DNA of 64,000 nucleotides from Syngnathus acus (Eukaryota > Chordata > Actinopteri > Syngnathiformes > Syngnathidae), in contig NC_051093.1 of NCBI RefSeq assembly GCF_901709675.1, positions 9,186,053-9,250,052 on the forward strand. The letters are read 5' to 3'. This document shows positions 1 through 15,600 of this stretch, one piece after another (positions within the stretch are counted from its first letter, which is position 1; the number at the start of each line of letters is the position of its first letter). The position numbers and the translations under genes were made by a program. The notes beneath the pieces were generated by a model. That model was not told where the DNA came from and did no database searches. It was given only the letters and a program-made list of their open reading frames with translations.

Positions 1-165
1 GGGATAGGGGTTTTGTTTTCCACTCTACCAATTGTGTGTTCATGTGTGTATTTTGCGGCGCTTCAGCTTGGCGGCAGATCTACAACAGTTGGAGAAAAAA
101 AAAGATGCAACGCCTGATCAGCAATCGAAATCTCCACAATGATGATATTGCAAAAGAAAGTGACT

Positions 166-3100
166 CTACCAAGATAACTCATTACCTCGTAGGAGTGGAA
201 GTGTCCGGTTGGTTGGGGTGAGATCATTCTGAGACATTGCGTCCATCATCCAGGTGAGGGCGTTGCAGCAGAACTCCATCTAAGAAAGAAAGATTTGAAT
301 GAATCATTTGAATTTGACATGCCTTGGAGCACCCCTGTTTGTAACGTCATTGATGTATTGCTAACCTCTGTCTCCAGGAGCTGCAAACGGCGATTGGTGT
401 CACGGTTCTCTGCCGTGTGCTTCAGCACACTGTCCACCCTACGCACACAGACACATGAATGCACATACACACATATACGTGCACACACACACACTTTTAA
501 TGGAAGTACTTACTTATCAGATGTACGTTTAAGCCGCTCTGTGTCACTCTCTCTTTGTTGTTTATTCTGAAGAGAGAGGAGGTCTTCTTTCTGGATGGCC
601 TCCCACATACTAAGTCGGCTGGACTTTACGTCTTCCAGCGTCAAAGCTGATATAATGTCATATGTTTTAGACAATACGGTAAAATTTGGGGGTGAGGTTA
701 TTTTTTTCTGAAAATGTAATCAGTGTGTTTGGTGCTGTTCTCACCAAAGTGTTTTTTCTTTTCTGAGGGTATGCGGCGGATGTATCGCTTGATGAAAACA
801 TTCAGATGTGAAATGATGATAAACGGCGGGGCCAGGCATGGCCTGGCGTGGTACTCCACAATTAGGCTGTAACGCTGAAATTTCCAGTAGATATCACTGC
901 GCTCCTGAACTAGGTTAAAAGTGTAACTGTGAGGGGGGGGGGGGGGAAAGAAAAGCAAATTGATCACACAATGCCGTTTACTTTGGAGTAAACACATTCA
1001 TTAGTCTTCTTTTTACCGATGCATTCAAAATGAATCATTCTGAGTGTACCTGAAAATGGCAATGAGGAGATTAATCAAGAGGATGTTGGTCACCAGCAGA
1101 TAGACAGTCTGGAGAAGTATAACCAGCCAGTTGGCGTATGTGTTCATGCATGGCTCCGCTCCTGCTTGAATTAGTGTCCTGTTGTTGGTACAGTTGGGTT
1201 GTTGAAATAGTTCAGCTGCATGAAAAATAGACAAAGTATGATGTGAGCATTTGTCCTGAATAAAGACAATTTGATACATTTTTAATCCTATTCTAGATAG
1301 TTAAGTCACTCACAATCCACTTCTTCCATAGGAAGTAGTCCATAAATGTGCAGGTAAGGTTTGTAAAAAACACGGCGAAATATCCACTCTGGTCGGGGAT
1401 CGTACGAGTAGAGAAGTGCCTGGTTGGCCACTCCATAGGCCATGACCCACACAGCCAGGAAAAAGAGGAAGAAGAAAATGTCTTTCATCTGAGGAAAGCA
1501 AGAAATTGATTTATTAAACATGATCAATCCTTTTGAGATTTTGTTACTGTATGTATTTGTCATGTGTTACCATTTTGCCAACAATGATAATCTTGGGACC
1601 AAGCTGTTTGTGGGCAGCAAATATATGGATCAGGCGGAGTGTGAAGACAATATAATCCATGGCCATCAGAGTTCGACCAAACTCAAATGACCATGTAAAC
1701 ATTCTGGAAGATTTAAAAAAACAAAAAACAGGGAAGTCAACCACAAGTCCCTCTGTCTTGTTCACATTTTGCTTAAGAGTTTTGACACAAGGATGTAAAT
1801 AGCAAAGGTAAAGCAAAACATCTTCATCACCTGCAGCACAGAGCAATAATGAAGATAACGATGCCTGCGAGATCACACTTATTCCAAATATCCTCCATGT
1901 AACTCCTCATCCTCTGGAGCATAAAGTTGGTGGGCATGAAGAAACCCTGTCAAGCAAAGAGGTTGACAATTGGAACTTTATTTTGAGAATTAGTCATGTT
2001 TATCTGAAATAAGCCTTCAAATGAGATTTAGCTGCTTTTGAAATGATGACCGGTGCAATACATGCGAGTGGTCAAATATGTCTCTGAATCACTGACCTGT
2101 CGAATCTCTTCACATACTAAAGTAAAAACCCAAAAGTAAAGCAGAAATTCCAGTTTGGATGGGATGCCTTGAGATGGGGGCTTGAAATCCACCAATAGGA
2201 CGTAAGCAAACAATAAGAGGAACACGAAGTACATCAGCACGTTGCCCAGGAAGGAGGTGACAGGAGCAAACCAAAACTGTCTCCACCGTGACACTAAGAA
2301 TGGTCTTTTCGTGTTGCTTGGTTCAGTGGCTGAAACGAAAAGCGGGAAGACTCGGATAAATACCAGTTGGATGCCTGTTACAGTGGTTTGGAGGCTGACA
2401 CATACTTGAGGATTCATTCATTAACCCATTCACTGCCAGCCCAGTTAAAATGGATCTTTGACGTATATATCCGTCAATGGGAGTGAAGCTACTCCTGTGG
2501 CTACAGTCAATCAATAAAGATTTTTTTTTTTTTTTTTTACAGCAGTGGAAGACATCGAGAAGGGAGTGAACAAACATCTTGGCTCAGGATTGTCACCTGT
2601 ATGCAATAATCTTCACACTAACAAAACCCCCCCAAAAATTGTGGCCACTGTATTATGTATTGCGCAACTACTAGTGGAGTGATATTTGCCAAATCAATCA
2701 AACAATGTGATCAAAAGCCACCTTTCAGATCTTCTTTGAGAACCCTGAGTTCCTCAGCGTCACCATCACTACGAAATGTACAAAAAGAAGCGACAATTTG
2801 GAAAACAGTCGTTCAAACATCATTGTTACGCAATCATTTTACTGTATTTACTTGAGTATGATGTCTTCCAGGGAGAGGACCCTGGTATTATTTCTGCCTG
2901 GGTTGTCAGTCTGTAAGTGGTCGGCGTCCAAAGGAATAACCGTTTCCTGATCCTTCCTGTAAAAAATACACCACGTTAAAATCTCCCTCACAAAGCGTTT
3001 TGAGACTGCTGCTCATAGTGCAACGCCGACCTGAAGCGGATTAAGTCTGTGTAGATGAAGGGGGGCACAAAGAAGCATATGATCAACTTCCAGACCTTGG

Positions 3101-6100
3101 TACTTCTGTCCATGTTGCCCCACCAGATCTGGGAGAGGAGTGCCTACAGCCGAGAGCAAACACACTTAGGATACACTAATCGCATTTGTTATTCCAAACG
3201 GTAACTTGGGCCTAAAAAAACAAAAAAAACAGGCTGTCCTCAGTTTAGTTCGAAAAAGTAAACTTGTGAAAATTTAAGAATCCACCTGAACTCCATCATG
3301 GCTGAAGAACTGGCGAGCATCCGCCGCAGTGGCCATTTGCAGACATGTAGCATCAAGCCACACTGGAGACTTTCTTATCAGGAGTTTGAATGAGCGCCTC
3401 TCACTGCTCTGGTAACACTCTCCAAACACATCTGGGAAAAAAAAGTCAAATATATATCAAATATAATAATGTCTGACAAAGAGTTACTGTTTGAGATGTC
3501 CTCCCTCCATCCGGTTGTCATGGTTACTCAACATTGGTCAGAATAAAATTGTCATCATGTGCTAATGTGAATTACCGTGCGCAAGATCCTCAAACTTCTG
3601 CGCCAGTTCTCTCATGGCCATCTTGCACTCAGTCTCACTTTCAAGCTTGCGAATTTCTCTCAGCAGCTTACAGCCACCTAGCGCACTCAGTACCGACTCC
3701 CCCGCCTGACCAGGAACACAGATCATGGTAAGTCAATAAAACATGAAAAAAAATAATAATAAAATCACCTGACACCTACTTTATAGATGCAAATTATTTG
3801 CAATTATTATTTTAAAATATTGACACAATAAAAGTTGACGATATTGATGATCATGCACAACGTTTACTTGCATCTATTTATTCTTTACGAGCCTCACCAT
3901 CTCCCAGAAGTAAATAGCCATCTCAGTGCGGTTTTGAAGAATAGCCCAAATGAAGAGCGCTGCCCACGGAGACTGGCAGCGTTGGTCCCGGTACGCACAT
4001 TTCCCCTGCAACAACTTGATGACATGCTGAATAAAAAAAAGAACCAAGATTTTTGCTGTTTGTATGGCGATTTTATCGATTGGCCAAAATTGAGCGCCTT
4101 TATGAATAACATTTTAAATGGAGAGGAGTGTTGATTACAGACTCTGAGGGCATTTCGTATGCCGAATTTGGGGTCCAAACCCAGGGGTCCGTAGTAGAAA
4201 GGCTGACACACATCTCCCAGCAAGTCCCACAACACACGTGATACCTGCATCAACAATAAAAACACGATGGTGACTTACAAAGTGGTTAACAAAAATCTCA
4301 CAGGAAATAATGTGTTCACCTCAAACAGGCTAAGTTGTTGTGCTGAAGCAGGTCCTGGCATGACACTCTGCGTGCTGTTTAGGTGACCCATTTTGGCTCC
4401 CTTCAGACTGGCATGAGAGCCAGACAGGCTGAGACGGTCATTCAGATGTCCTTGGAGCAGAGTGTAGACCACAGTGGTGTCGGAGAACGAGCGATACAAG
4501 CTCTCTAAGCGCTCGTAGGTCAGGTAGTCCAGGATGTTCAGACCGTTCTCGCAGAAGAGGCGCACAAACTGAGGCTTGTCATTGATCAAAGCATCTGTCA
4601 TGGAGTCGTCCAGATCCTCGTACTGAAAAAAGCAATCACTTTGGGATTACAACAATAAGATGTTCAACATCAAGTTTGAGAAGATAGATTGACTCTGACC
4701 GTCCATTGAATGTTTCCGGTGAAAAGTTCCGCTTTGGCAATGTCCACTCTGTTCCAGGCCACGGCCAGTTTCAGCTCTTGAGTGTACTCACTGGCATCAC
4801 TGGACAGACGTTTACTAGCTTGACACAAAAAAGATATACACACCAATTTCACACACTTGACAGCTGGTGATGGGATGCATCTTGCATAATTGGAATAATA
4901 GTCACTTTTACCAATTGTTTACCCATAAAATAACAATAATAAACAATATAATATCCCGAAACAACATTTTTGGCTTCAGTGAATCCATATACGTACCTCG
5001 AACAAGGGCTTTGAGGAGGACAGTGTCAAAATCATAAAGTCCGTCTTGCTCCCCATGGAAAACAGTGAGGAGCTCTTTGTTGTGATAAATACTCAGAGCC
5101 TGGAATCAAAAAAGAATGAATAGTAATGAAGAACATCATAGCATTCGCAGTTAGTATAAATGCAGTTTAACTCACACTGTCCACCAGTTTTTCCAAGTCA
5201 TGTTCTCCTTGGAAGTACCTCCTGATCTTGTCGGAAACCAGGTTACGGATGTCTGCTAGATACTCGGCAATCTCAGCCATTGTTGATGGGGCAGTTTGGC
5301 TGATGGAAGAGCAGTCGGGACACAATAGAAGTTCGCTGATAAAGTCTGCAGCAGGACCAGTTCCAGCAAGAATCAGCCAAGGCGTTGATCTCCTCAGAGA
5401 TGACTCTACTCTCTGTGCACAGAACAGATACACAAAATAAATGTTTTGCAGAAACACAAATATATTTGTGTGCGTACGTGAGCCTCGTGTTTGCACCTCA
5501 AGCATGTGAGCATCCCCGGAGATTAGCATACACAGCACTGGGATTTCAATACTGCCACTACCTGTTGAGACACAAGTTAAAGCAGGAAAAAAGATTTGTT
5601 GGTTAATTCTTTACTTTGACATTTCCCAATGAATAATATTTAATACAAATATTTGTTTGTTAACTCTTTCATTTGACATTTCCCAATGAATCATATTTAA
5701 TAAAATATGTTTTTTATTCTTTAATTGTACATTTCCCAATGAATCATATTTAATCAAATTTGTTTGTTCATTCTTTAATTTTACATTTCTCAATGGATAA
5801 TATTTAATATAAAAATGTGTTAATTCTTTCATTTTACATTTCCCAATGAATAATATTTAATAATATCCTGTATTTGTCTTGGCATCGAAGTTGGAATCGG
5901 TTCTATGAAATCAAATCAGTATAATTGAAATGAGCGTCTGACCCCAAATGCCAGTGCGTTGATGTGATATATAGTCTTCCAGATTGGCCCGGAAGACTGT
6001 CTCTCCTCCTCTTCTGCCAGTGCTCCCATCATCCACCAATAGGAAAGCCTGACAGTTGTTATCCAGGCAGCAGCTGTCACGCGAGGTGTTCTGGACATAG

Positions 6101-9100
6101 TAGCGGGCAGGAAAGCTTCCCTTCAAATAAACAAGAGTATTTGATGAATCAATGCGTCAACACTTGATGCACATCCAGTTACATGAGAAAAGCCCATTTT
6201 GTTCTTTTTTTCAAAAATGATGCATTCTCATGACAATGCCAAGGAAATGAAAAGTGACCTCAGAGTGCCTGCAAGATAGAACAAGTGCATGTTTATGCAC
6301 AAGGCTTAAGACGTACGTACCTCTGGCTTCACAAGCTGCTGCCTGTTGTGTACGATGCCCCAGGGTGCGAGTCCCACAGCTATTACTTTCTTTTTCGAGT
6401 GAGCTGGAGCTGCAGCGTCGTGATCCCTGACGGCCTCGCCCACGCAGCGGGCTACGCCTTCCCGGAGACCCTCTGTTAAGATCCAGGCCCCTGGGTAACA
6501 TAGGGAAATTTCTCATTTAAAGATTTTAAAGCATAAATGAAAGTCAAATATGCCGTTAAAGTGCATTTCTATTGGTCGATGAGTAGCTTGTAACGGACAC
6601 TTGTGAAAAGACAAACGGACAAAAAAAAAAAAACCGACTGATGTGTAATCAGACAAGAATGAATATAGCTTTTCTTTTTATTTATTTTTTTAAAAAATAT
6701 TTCAAGTTTTCCACAAATATTTCTCATTATTGTCAAATTGTAAAAATGATACATGTCTTTGCACATAAACATTCTTTCCAAAACATGACCACACCCTTTG
6801 TATTTACTTGCCTCCGCCTTGTTTTACCTGCCAGCCACGGCCACTTCATTACCTCAACCAGCTTTGCCTGTGTTAACAACACACCTAGAGTTTTATACCC
6901 TGCCTTACCTGCTTAAAAAAAGCATGGTTTTGTGTTTTGCGGTTTGAATGTTGTTTTCATCCTTGGAAAAAATAAATAATCCAATGGCTTGGTGAGGTGC
7001 CACAGAATCTTTAACAGTACTTTAATATGTATTATTATTATTATTGTTGTAAAAATGTGAGTGAGCTCAGGATTTTACAAATTGAGATGGCAAAATTGAA
7101 CAAATTTACATAAAAACTGCCACCGCATTGAGTTTCCCCATCCTAATTTGCCAGCTAAATTCTGCCATTGTTTGCGGTGGAGTGCCATCATATCAATGCT
7201 AAAAAGGTAAGCTGGGCTTCTTACCTGTGCTCTGCGCAGCCCGAACCAAACCATTTCTCAGGACCTCTCTCACCCAAGTTTTAATATTCTCACAGCCTTC
7301 GCCCCCCACCACCGACACCACCAAGTTGGGTGAGGGCAAAGCCCAGTATGTCGTCATTAGAGTGTAGATGAGCTGAGGTTGTGTGTCGCACGACAGCCGC
7401 AGAAACTAGAAGAAAAAAAAACAAAGACATCAACAACAACGGTCAGGACTAATGCATGGTCGGCTACTTTTTCTCTTGGGTGCTAAAATTGCTCCGTAGG
7501 CGTAAAAAACGGTGTGGCTGTTTGTCTGTCACAATTGCAATTTAAAATACAACACCCTAAGATGGTCCGGGAACTGCGATCACGCCCTTTATATTGTGAC
7601 TCACACCAGAGTGACAAGTGACGATAGCAACGGTGAATAGAAGAAGAATGCCTTTATTGTCATTGTACACCTGCCATACAACCAAAATTGCGATTGTACA
7701 GTAGTGGGAGGCTTTTTCCACGCTACAGGGAGCAATTTAGGGTTCAAGGACCCTTCCACATGGTCACCAGGGTTGAAGATAGAACCATCAACTTTCATCA
7801 GGGACGGCATGTGTGTGTATGTGTCGAGCAACGCCACTCACATAGCTGTGTCTTCGTCCAGCGCCGGCAAACTCCAACTCTCCAAAGGCATCGGTGGTAC
7901 ACTCTGTGGTGTGCTGTGCGCTATTCCATTGGGTGGCAGTCGGCTCCCCGCCGGAGTCCCTCGCGTCCAAGATATTATGCACGTTCCGCACGTGACCGCA
8001 CTGACATAATACTCCATCACTGGCACACAAAATATGCAATTTAGATCAAAAGACTCTAAATTGTCCTTAAGTAGCCCCGTCCGTCCGTCCGTCCCTGTTT
8101 ACCTGAGTTCATCTTCTACATAGGTGGTGCACACTCGCTTCTTGATGAGCTTGGGGATCCAACTCTGAGCAGAAGAATGATCTTGATCAAAATAAATCAG
8201 CAGTGAAACAAATTCACAATCTTGTTCCAGATACATTTAAAAGTAGAAACATTGTAAGACTTTGGCTGGTCTGTATCGTTTTGAATTAGTTGAAATAAAC
8301 TCGTTTTTAATCATCTATTTTTTAATGTTGTTTTGCAATATTGTATTTTCTCACAATTATGAGTTTTTGTGAGTAGTAAGCTTTAGTGATGTTTTTTAAT
8401 GAAACATTTCACTGTGACTTTATCTGAGGTATTTTTTTGGTTTTACTCCAAACACGCACACAATGGATTAAGTAAGGAGCGAGCACAAAGCAACAGGCAA
8501 AAAAGAAAAGTTAGCAGCTGTTAAAAAGAAGACAGGGTAAGTGAGGACAAACAGGAAGAACATTTAATGTCATGCAAGCTGAGGCATGAGTGCAAGCAAG
8601 GCCTTCCAACATAATGCCTGCAAGCGTGCTTCATAAAGTTGTGAGGCAGAAGTAAGTCAATGGGACTCTCAATGAATAAGGACTGGTTTGACCTGTTTGC
8701 CTGCCCACTTTTGTTACACTCCTTTTGCTTTTCCAAACTGTTTTTATTTCTTTTTTTCCCCCTATAAAACTGGAATTTTACATCACATTTACATTTGTGG
8801 AAAATAAATGTCATCCTGTACTATGCTCCAAAATAAATCAAACATTCACTTGAAATATTGCTACATATTATGATTGACAAAAAAAATGCATGGGGGAAGA
8901 AATTTGATTCATTTTCATACCCTTTTTCTATTGCTAATATATTGCAAATGATCGCATTCAAAGCATGTTTTTTCGATGAGGAAGTGAATTGAGAAAAAAA
9001 CACATACGTAATAACACTTCTCAAATATCCAGTCATACATTATATTTGTATAAATAAAATAAACTATTTGAAAAGAAAAAAAAGATCATTTAAAATGTAT

Positions 9101-9567
9101 ACAGTATTGTGAATCTTTTGTGAATGTCTTGTGCTCCTTTCAAAACTGCAAATGCAAAAATAATAGTGAAAACAATCCTCCACCTACCCAAGGCTGAAGG
9201 TCAAGTACATGTGGCTACACACAAATGTGGATTTTTATTTTTAGCAGGATTAGTTTGGTAATTAAAAAGTAATAAATGTAAATAATTCTACATATTTTAT
9301 GGAAAAATAACATTGTAAGCTGAATGTTCTAACATTTTACCTGATTACCGGAATAACACGTCTAATCCTGTATTTTGAAAGCGGTTACAGTCAAGGAATA
9401 TTTATACAACTTGTCTTTGCATTTAGTTGTTTGCTTTCAAGCAATGAGCGACTCAGCGTTTCGACATAATTGCTCGAGGTGGTCAGGTGACATACCTGAA
9501 CTTTCTCTTTCTTAACTTCAGCCTGTCCCCCACCGCTGCCTTCGTCCACCTTGTCAGTCTTCTTCAT
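166..9567 (-). CDS. trpm4: TRPM4, Ca2+-activated monovalent cation channel
   Basis: 27 coding exons give a 1247-residue protein (human about 1214). In transcript order: 9567-9496, 8164-8103, 8019-7842, 7405-7225, 6490-6321, 6120-5943, 5561-5497, 5412-5176, 5099-4997, 4818-4700, 4622-4320, 4244-4143, 4005-3898, 3705-3576, 3431-3286, 3143-3031, 2956-2852, 2768-2722 (47-nt exon), 2329-2097, 1946-1831, 1703-1571, 1488-1314, 1215-1050, 926-745, 646-514, 438-366, 279-166. The N-terminus carries the TRPM homology region ([29 protein letters not shown]). The membrane domain follows, with S5 [11 protein letters not shown] and S6 [16 protein letters not shown]. Next come the TRP helix ([13 protein letters not shown]) and a short coiled coil. 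The S2 EIRQ and S3 NKCD residues that bind Ca2+ in TRPM4 are kept. The pore filter reads YGLLP instead of FGQIP. The start ATG has an in-frame stop upstream. TRPM5 is the nearest alternative; synteny and the N-terminus favour TRPM4. Confidence 0.93.
2417..2490. repeat. Short palindromic interspersed repeat relic
   Basis: An AT-rich stretch opens with TTAACCCATTCACTGCCAGC and closes with a partly complementary CCGTCAATGGGAGTGAA, around a TGACG/CGTCA core. It lies in the trpm4 intron between the 47-nt exon and the 2097-2329 exon. From general knowledge, sequence of this kind (cattcactgcc...tcaatggcagtgaatg) is dispersed in many fish genomes. Family name not assigned. Confidence 0.5.
5590..5870. 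repeat. Minisatellite, 5 units of about 54 bp, in a trpm4 intron
   Basis: Five copies of an AT-rich unit containing ACATTTCCCAATGAAT recur at 5621, 5678, 5731, 5785 and 5838, so the period is 53-57 bp. It fills most of the intron between the 5497-5561 and 5943-6120 exons. The minus-strand reading frame through it repeats an IIHWEMS-like peptide, which is the tandem repeat translated and not a gene. Confidence 0.85.
8165..9495 (-). other. trpm4 intron 1 (1.3 kb)
   Basis: AT-rich non-coding sequence between the start exon and the second coding exon. No coding segment with splice sites, RNA gene or full-length repeat was seen. It is the longest trpm4 intron and the natural place for intronic regulatory elements, but nothing specific can be supported. 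Confidence 0.5.
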
Positions 9568-9700
9568 CCTGCGTTTTGCCTCTGTGTCACGGTCTACGGC
9601 AGACTATTCGGGAATCTTGAAGCCTCGCCCCGACTGTGGTGTCATACCTGTGCAACTTAATACACTCCTCTCTCTCTCTCTCACACACACACACTTTGCA
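9568..9700 (-). promoter_or_regulatory. trpm4 5' UTR and probable promoter
   Basis: Sequence just upstream of the trpm4 ATG. An in-frame TAG precedes the ATG and no other in-frame ATG lies between. A (CT)n(CA)n tract occupies about 9668-9695. The transcription start is not resolved. Confidence 0.35.
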
Positions 9701-9919
9701 TAGTGGATGAGTGGCTAATACATCTACCCCACAATTTCTCAGTTTGCACAATTCCTCTCACAACCCAAAAACATACATGTTTAAGTGAAGTTTTAAAACT
9801 GTCCGTAGGCTTGAAAGTGAATGCAAACTTTTTTTTTTTAGGTTGTACCCTGCCCTTTGCTCCTTGCATGTGTCGATATAAACACACACCACTTCGGATG
9901 GGGCCACTATAAACAATTC

Positions 9920-11270
9920 GTTGCATTTATTGCTTTTTTATTTGATAGCTTGTGGACTCTACACTGTCACTCCCTTCAGATTTGTTTGAATTGCTGAAAA
10001 AGTTCCTTTGCCGTATATATTTATATATACATTGAGACCTCTGTTGAATTTTTCACGGTTTCTGTAAAATATATATTTATATTATTTTAGTAGGATGACA
10101 ATATTGGACAACGCAAACAAAAATAAAATCAAACAATTGGCAATTTCACATTGTCCTCAAACCTTTACTTGCAATCATAAATCTACTTTTTGTACAATTA
10201 CTACCTGGACAATAACAAAAACGAAAAGAATGAAGCTGATGCAAAAAAGTTTAATTTACAGTTTTAGTTTCACTATATATATATAAAAAAAAATAGCGGA
10301 CAAAATATCCCCGAAAAATCAAAATAAAGTCAGTGTGGTGAGTCACGTCTGTCACATGCTGACACAATGACTTCGATTTAGACAGACTCAAATTGCCTCA
10401 GACAAAAGATGAAGGCATACTTGAACACAGGGGCTCCAAGAAGACACCTTATGGAGCTGTGCAACGAGCTGGAACCAAGCAGTCTCTTTTCTTCTTTCAG
10501 GCCCAGCAATTATGAACACTTGCATCATGAAAACACTAAAAAGTTTGACTTTGGAAGGTGACGTTTCATTTCCCGAAATTCAGTTTGACCTGCTAAAAGA
10601 AAACACAAGGGGGACAAGCTGGCATGACGGACACAATACATCGCAAACAGGATGGATGCTCGTTCACGTAACCAAGTGTCATCATAACAGGACCGAGTTT
10701 TTGACACTTAAATCTCAAGCGTGGGGTTGTCCGGAAGAACACCCTCCTAAAAATGGAGCTTGTGGCGTTAGCTTGTGGTTTCAATTTTAAATCTTAATAC
10801 TGTATTAGTCAGAGTCTTCTGCCGGGGTTTTAGAGAAACCGCAGCTTTTGAAAGAGCGTCGGTGAGAGGGGGGGGGGGGGGGGGGGGGGGGGGGAAACAA
10901 CAACTTGCATATTTTCAGCTTCAACACAGTCCAAAGAAACAAGTTAACCAGTGGCCCAATGAATTGTCCAAGTTCTATCAAGGGAGGATGTGTTTTGGGG
11001 CCTTGCATGTGCAAAGAATGAGAAGGGACACCCAAGAAGATGGGCACAAAACATTTAAACTACTGCACGATGAGGCGCACTGCCAACTCACTCCCCCTGA
11101 AACGTGGAAAAACATTTAAATATAGCAAATATTTAAAGAAGAATATTACACCAAAAAAAAAAAAAATTCATTAAAATGTTGCTGCTGGGGGAGCATTTGA
11201 ACCCGGTCAGCCTCTAAAGACACACTATACGGGGGAATGGGGGGGGGGGGGGGGGGGGGATAAGAGGCCC
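9920..11270 (-). other. prmt1 3' UTR and trpm4-prmt1 spacer
   Basis: No coding exon is recognisable. Read on the minus strand, two AATAAA signals (plus-strand TTTATT at 9926-9931 and 9937-9942) could end a 1.3-kb prmt1 3' UTR, leaving only about 230 bp before trpm4 transcription begins. The segment has two pure G runs on the plus strand (about 10869-10894 and 11240-11259), hence C runs in the prmt1 transcript. The 3' end position is inferred. Confidence 0.4.
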
Positions 11271-14368
<3,098 letters not shown>

Positions 14369-15600
14369 TTCGATCTTGTGCCTGACTGCGCGAGCTTGAA
14401 TAGAGAGTGCAGTCTTGACTTGCGCAACCAAAGAAAGCGGCTCCACTCTTCTTCGTGGGATTCAAAACCGCTGTTCGGTTGCTGTAGCGCCCCCACCTGT
14501 CCTGAGGGGCTGTAAATAAGTCATAAATGTTTAAATCTTCAAACTTAAATCTTTGTTTGTTGTTGTTGTTGTTGTTGTAAATATTTACTTACCTACAGGG
14601 GCATGTTATTGTCAATGTTATTTCCAATTTGGAAATAAAGCCAAAGGTTTGGTATTGTAATCGTCTCCCTCTAATTTGAGAATGTTTTATTAATTAAGAG
14701 TCTGGCATTCTTGTTAAGCATAGTGTTCTTTGTGGCGTGTCCAATTTATCAGACATTCCTATTTTCGCTCTACACTCTACAGGGACTTTGGGTAGATAAT
14801 GGACCGGGGGGAAGCATGTTTGCTGAACTGAAGGAGCGTACGCGTTCACGAGGGCGTCGCGCGGTCACGCTGTAGTGCTGCTGCTGTCACGAGCTTGATC
14901 CAGGCAGCGGGGTAAAGACTCGGAGAATTAGAACGGGCAGAAATTTTACGCTAGATTTTCTTTACCATTCTTTGTCGTCCGATAAAGACACCGCAGCTAC
15001 GCTTTACATCGGTGGCTGACAAAAACAGCAAGTGTTGTTTCGCTCAACCAGGGATGTATTGCAGTATTTGAACGCTATCGCTAGCCAGCCAGCCAGCTAG
15101 CTAGCTGTTGAGCTAGCTTTACGCTGCTTGTGACTCGAGGGCGACTTAACGGCGAATTCTCGTGCGGTCTTTTCCATTACGCCCCCAGGTTTTGCCATCG
15201 TTAGATATCAACGCCGCGTGTGGTATTAATATAAAGTACATTTCAACTGTGGCCGTGTGTCGCGTTCTTTGCGTTTAATCCTCGCTCGAGAAGGATTGAA
15301 TGAAATAGCTTGACATATAGCCAGCGGAAACGAGCCAGTTAACGGGGGATAAGGTTTATTTACCGAGCTTCGCCTTGATCACTACCATCCAGCGAATATT
15401 ACAATCAAGGCCATCGAGCCTTGCATATACTCAAAGCAACATAATCAGAAAACACTAAATCATAAAGTTTTTTTACGATCGTGGCAGTGCTAAGTAGCTA
15501 GCTCGCCCTGCACTTCAAGTTGCCCATCGTTCACTTCATCGAAGAAGCTGACCAACAGCGGATATTTTTCCACTTTCAGGCCGAATAAAAAGCTGCAAAA
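14369..15600. promoter_or_regulatory. Divergent prmt1 / ap2a1 promoter region
   Basis: The two genes diverge here with 1.23 kb between start codons. The segment holds the prmt1 5' UTR at its left, a (GTT)n run at about 14556-14577, and a CpG-richer stretch from about 14830 to 15400 that probably carries the ap2a1 promoter and 5' UTR. No TATA box stands out, as expected for housekeeping genes. Start sites are inferred. Confidence 0.5.

Noticed and set aside
5611-5832. 73-residue minus-strand ORF with repeated peptide
   Set aside because: It is the in-frame translation of the 54-bp minisatellite inside an intron; no splice or homology support.
7601-8044. First looked like a degenerate interspersed repeat or an independent small gene on either strand
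   Set aside because: 7842-8019 is a trpm4 exon: its minus-strand translation ([17 protein letters not shown]) matches the TRPM4 N-terminus, has good splice sites and keeps frame. The plus-strand frames are shadows.
166-9567. Identification as TRPM5
   Set aside because: [13 protein letters not shown] is TRPM5-like, but the N-terminus ([13 protein letters not shown]), GSFPARY and the neighbours (19q13.33 set) fit TRPM4 better.
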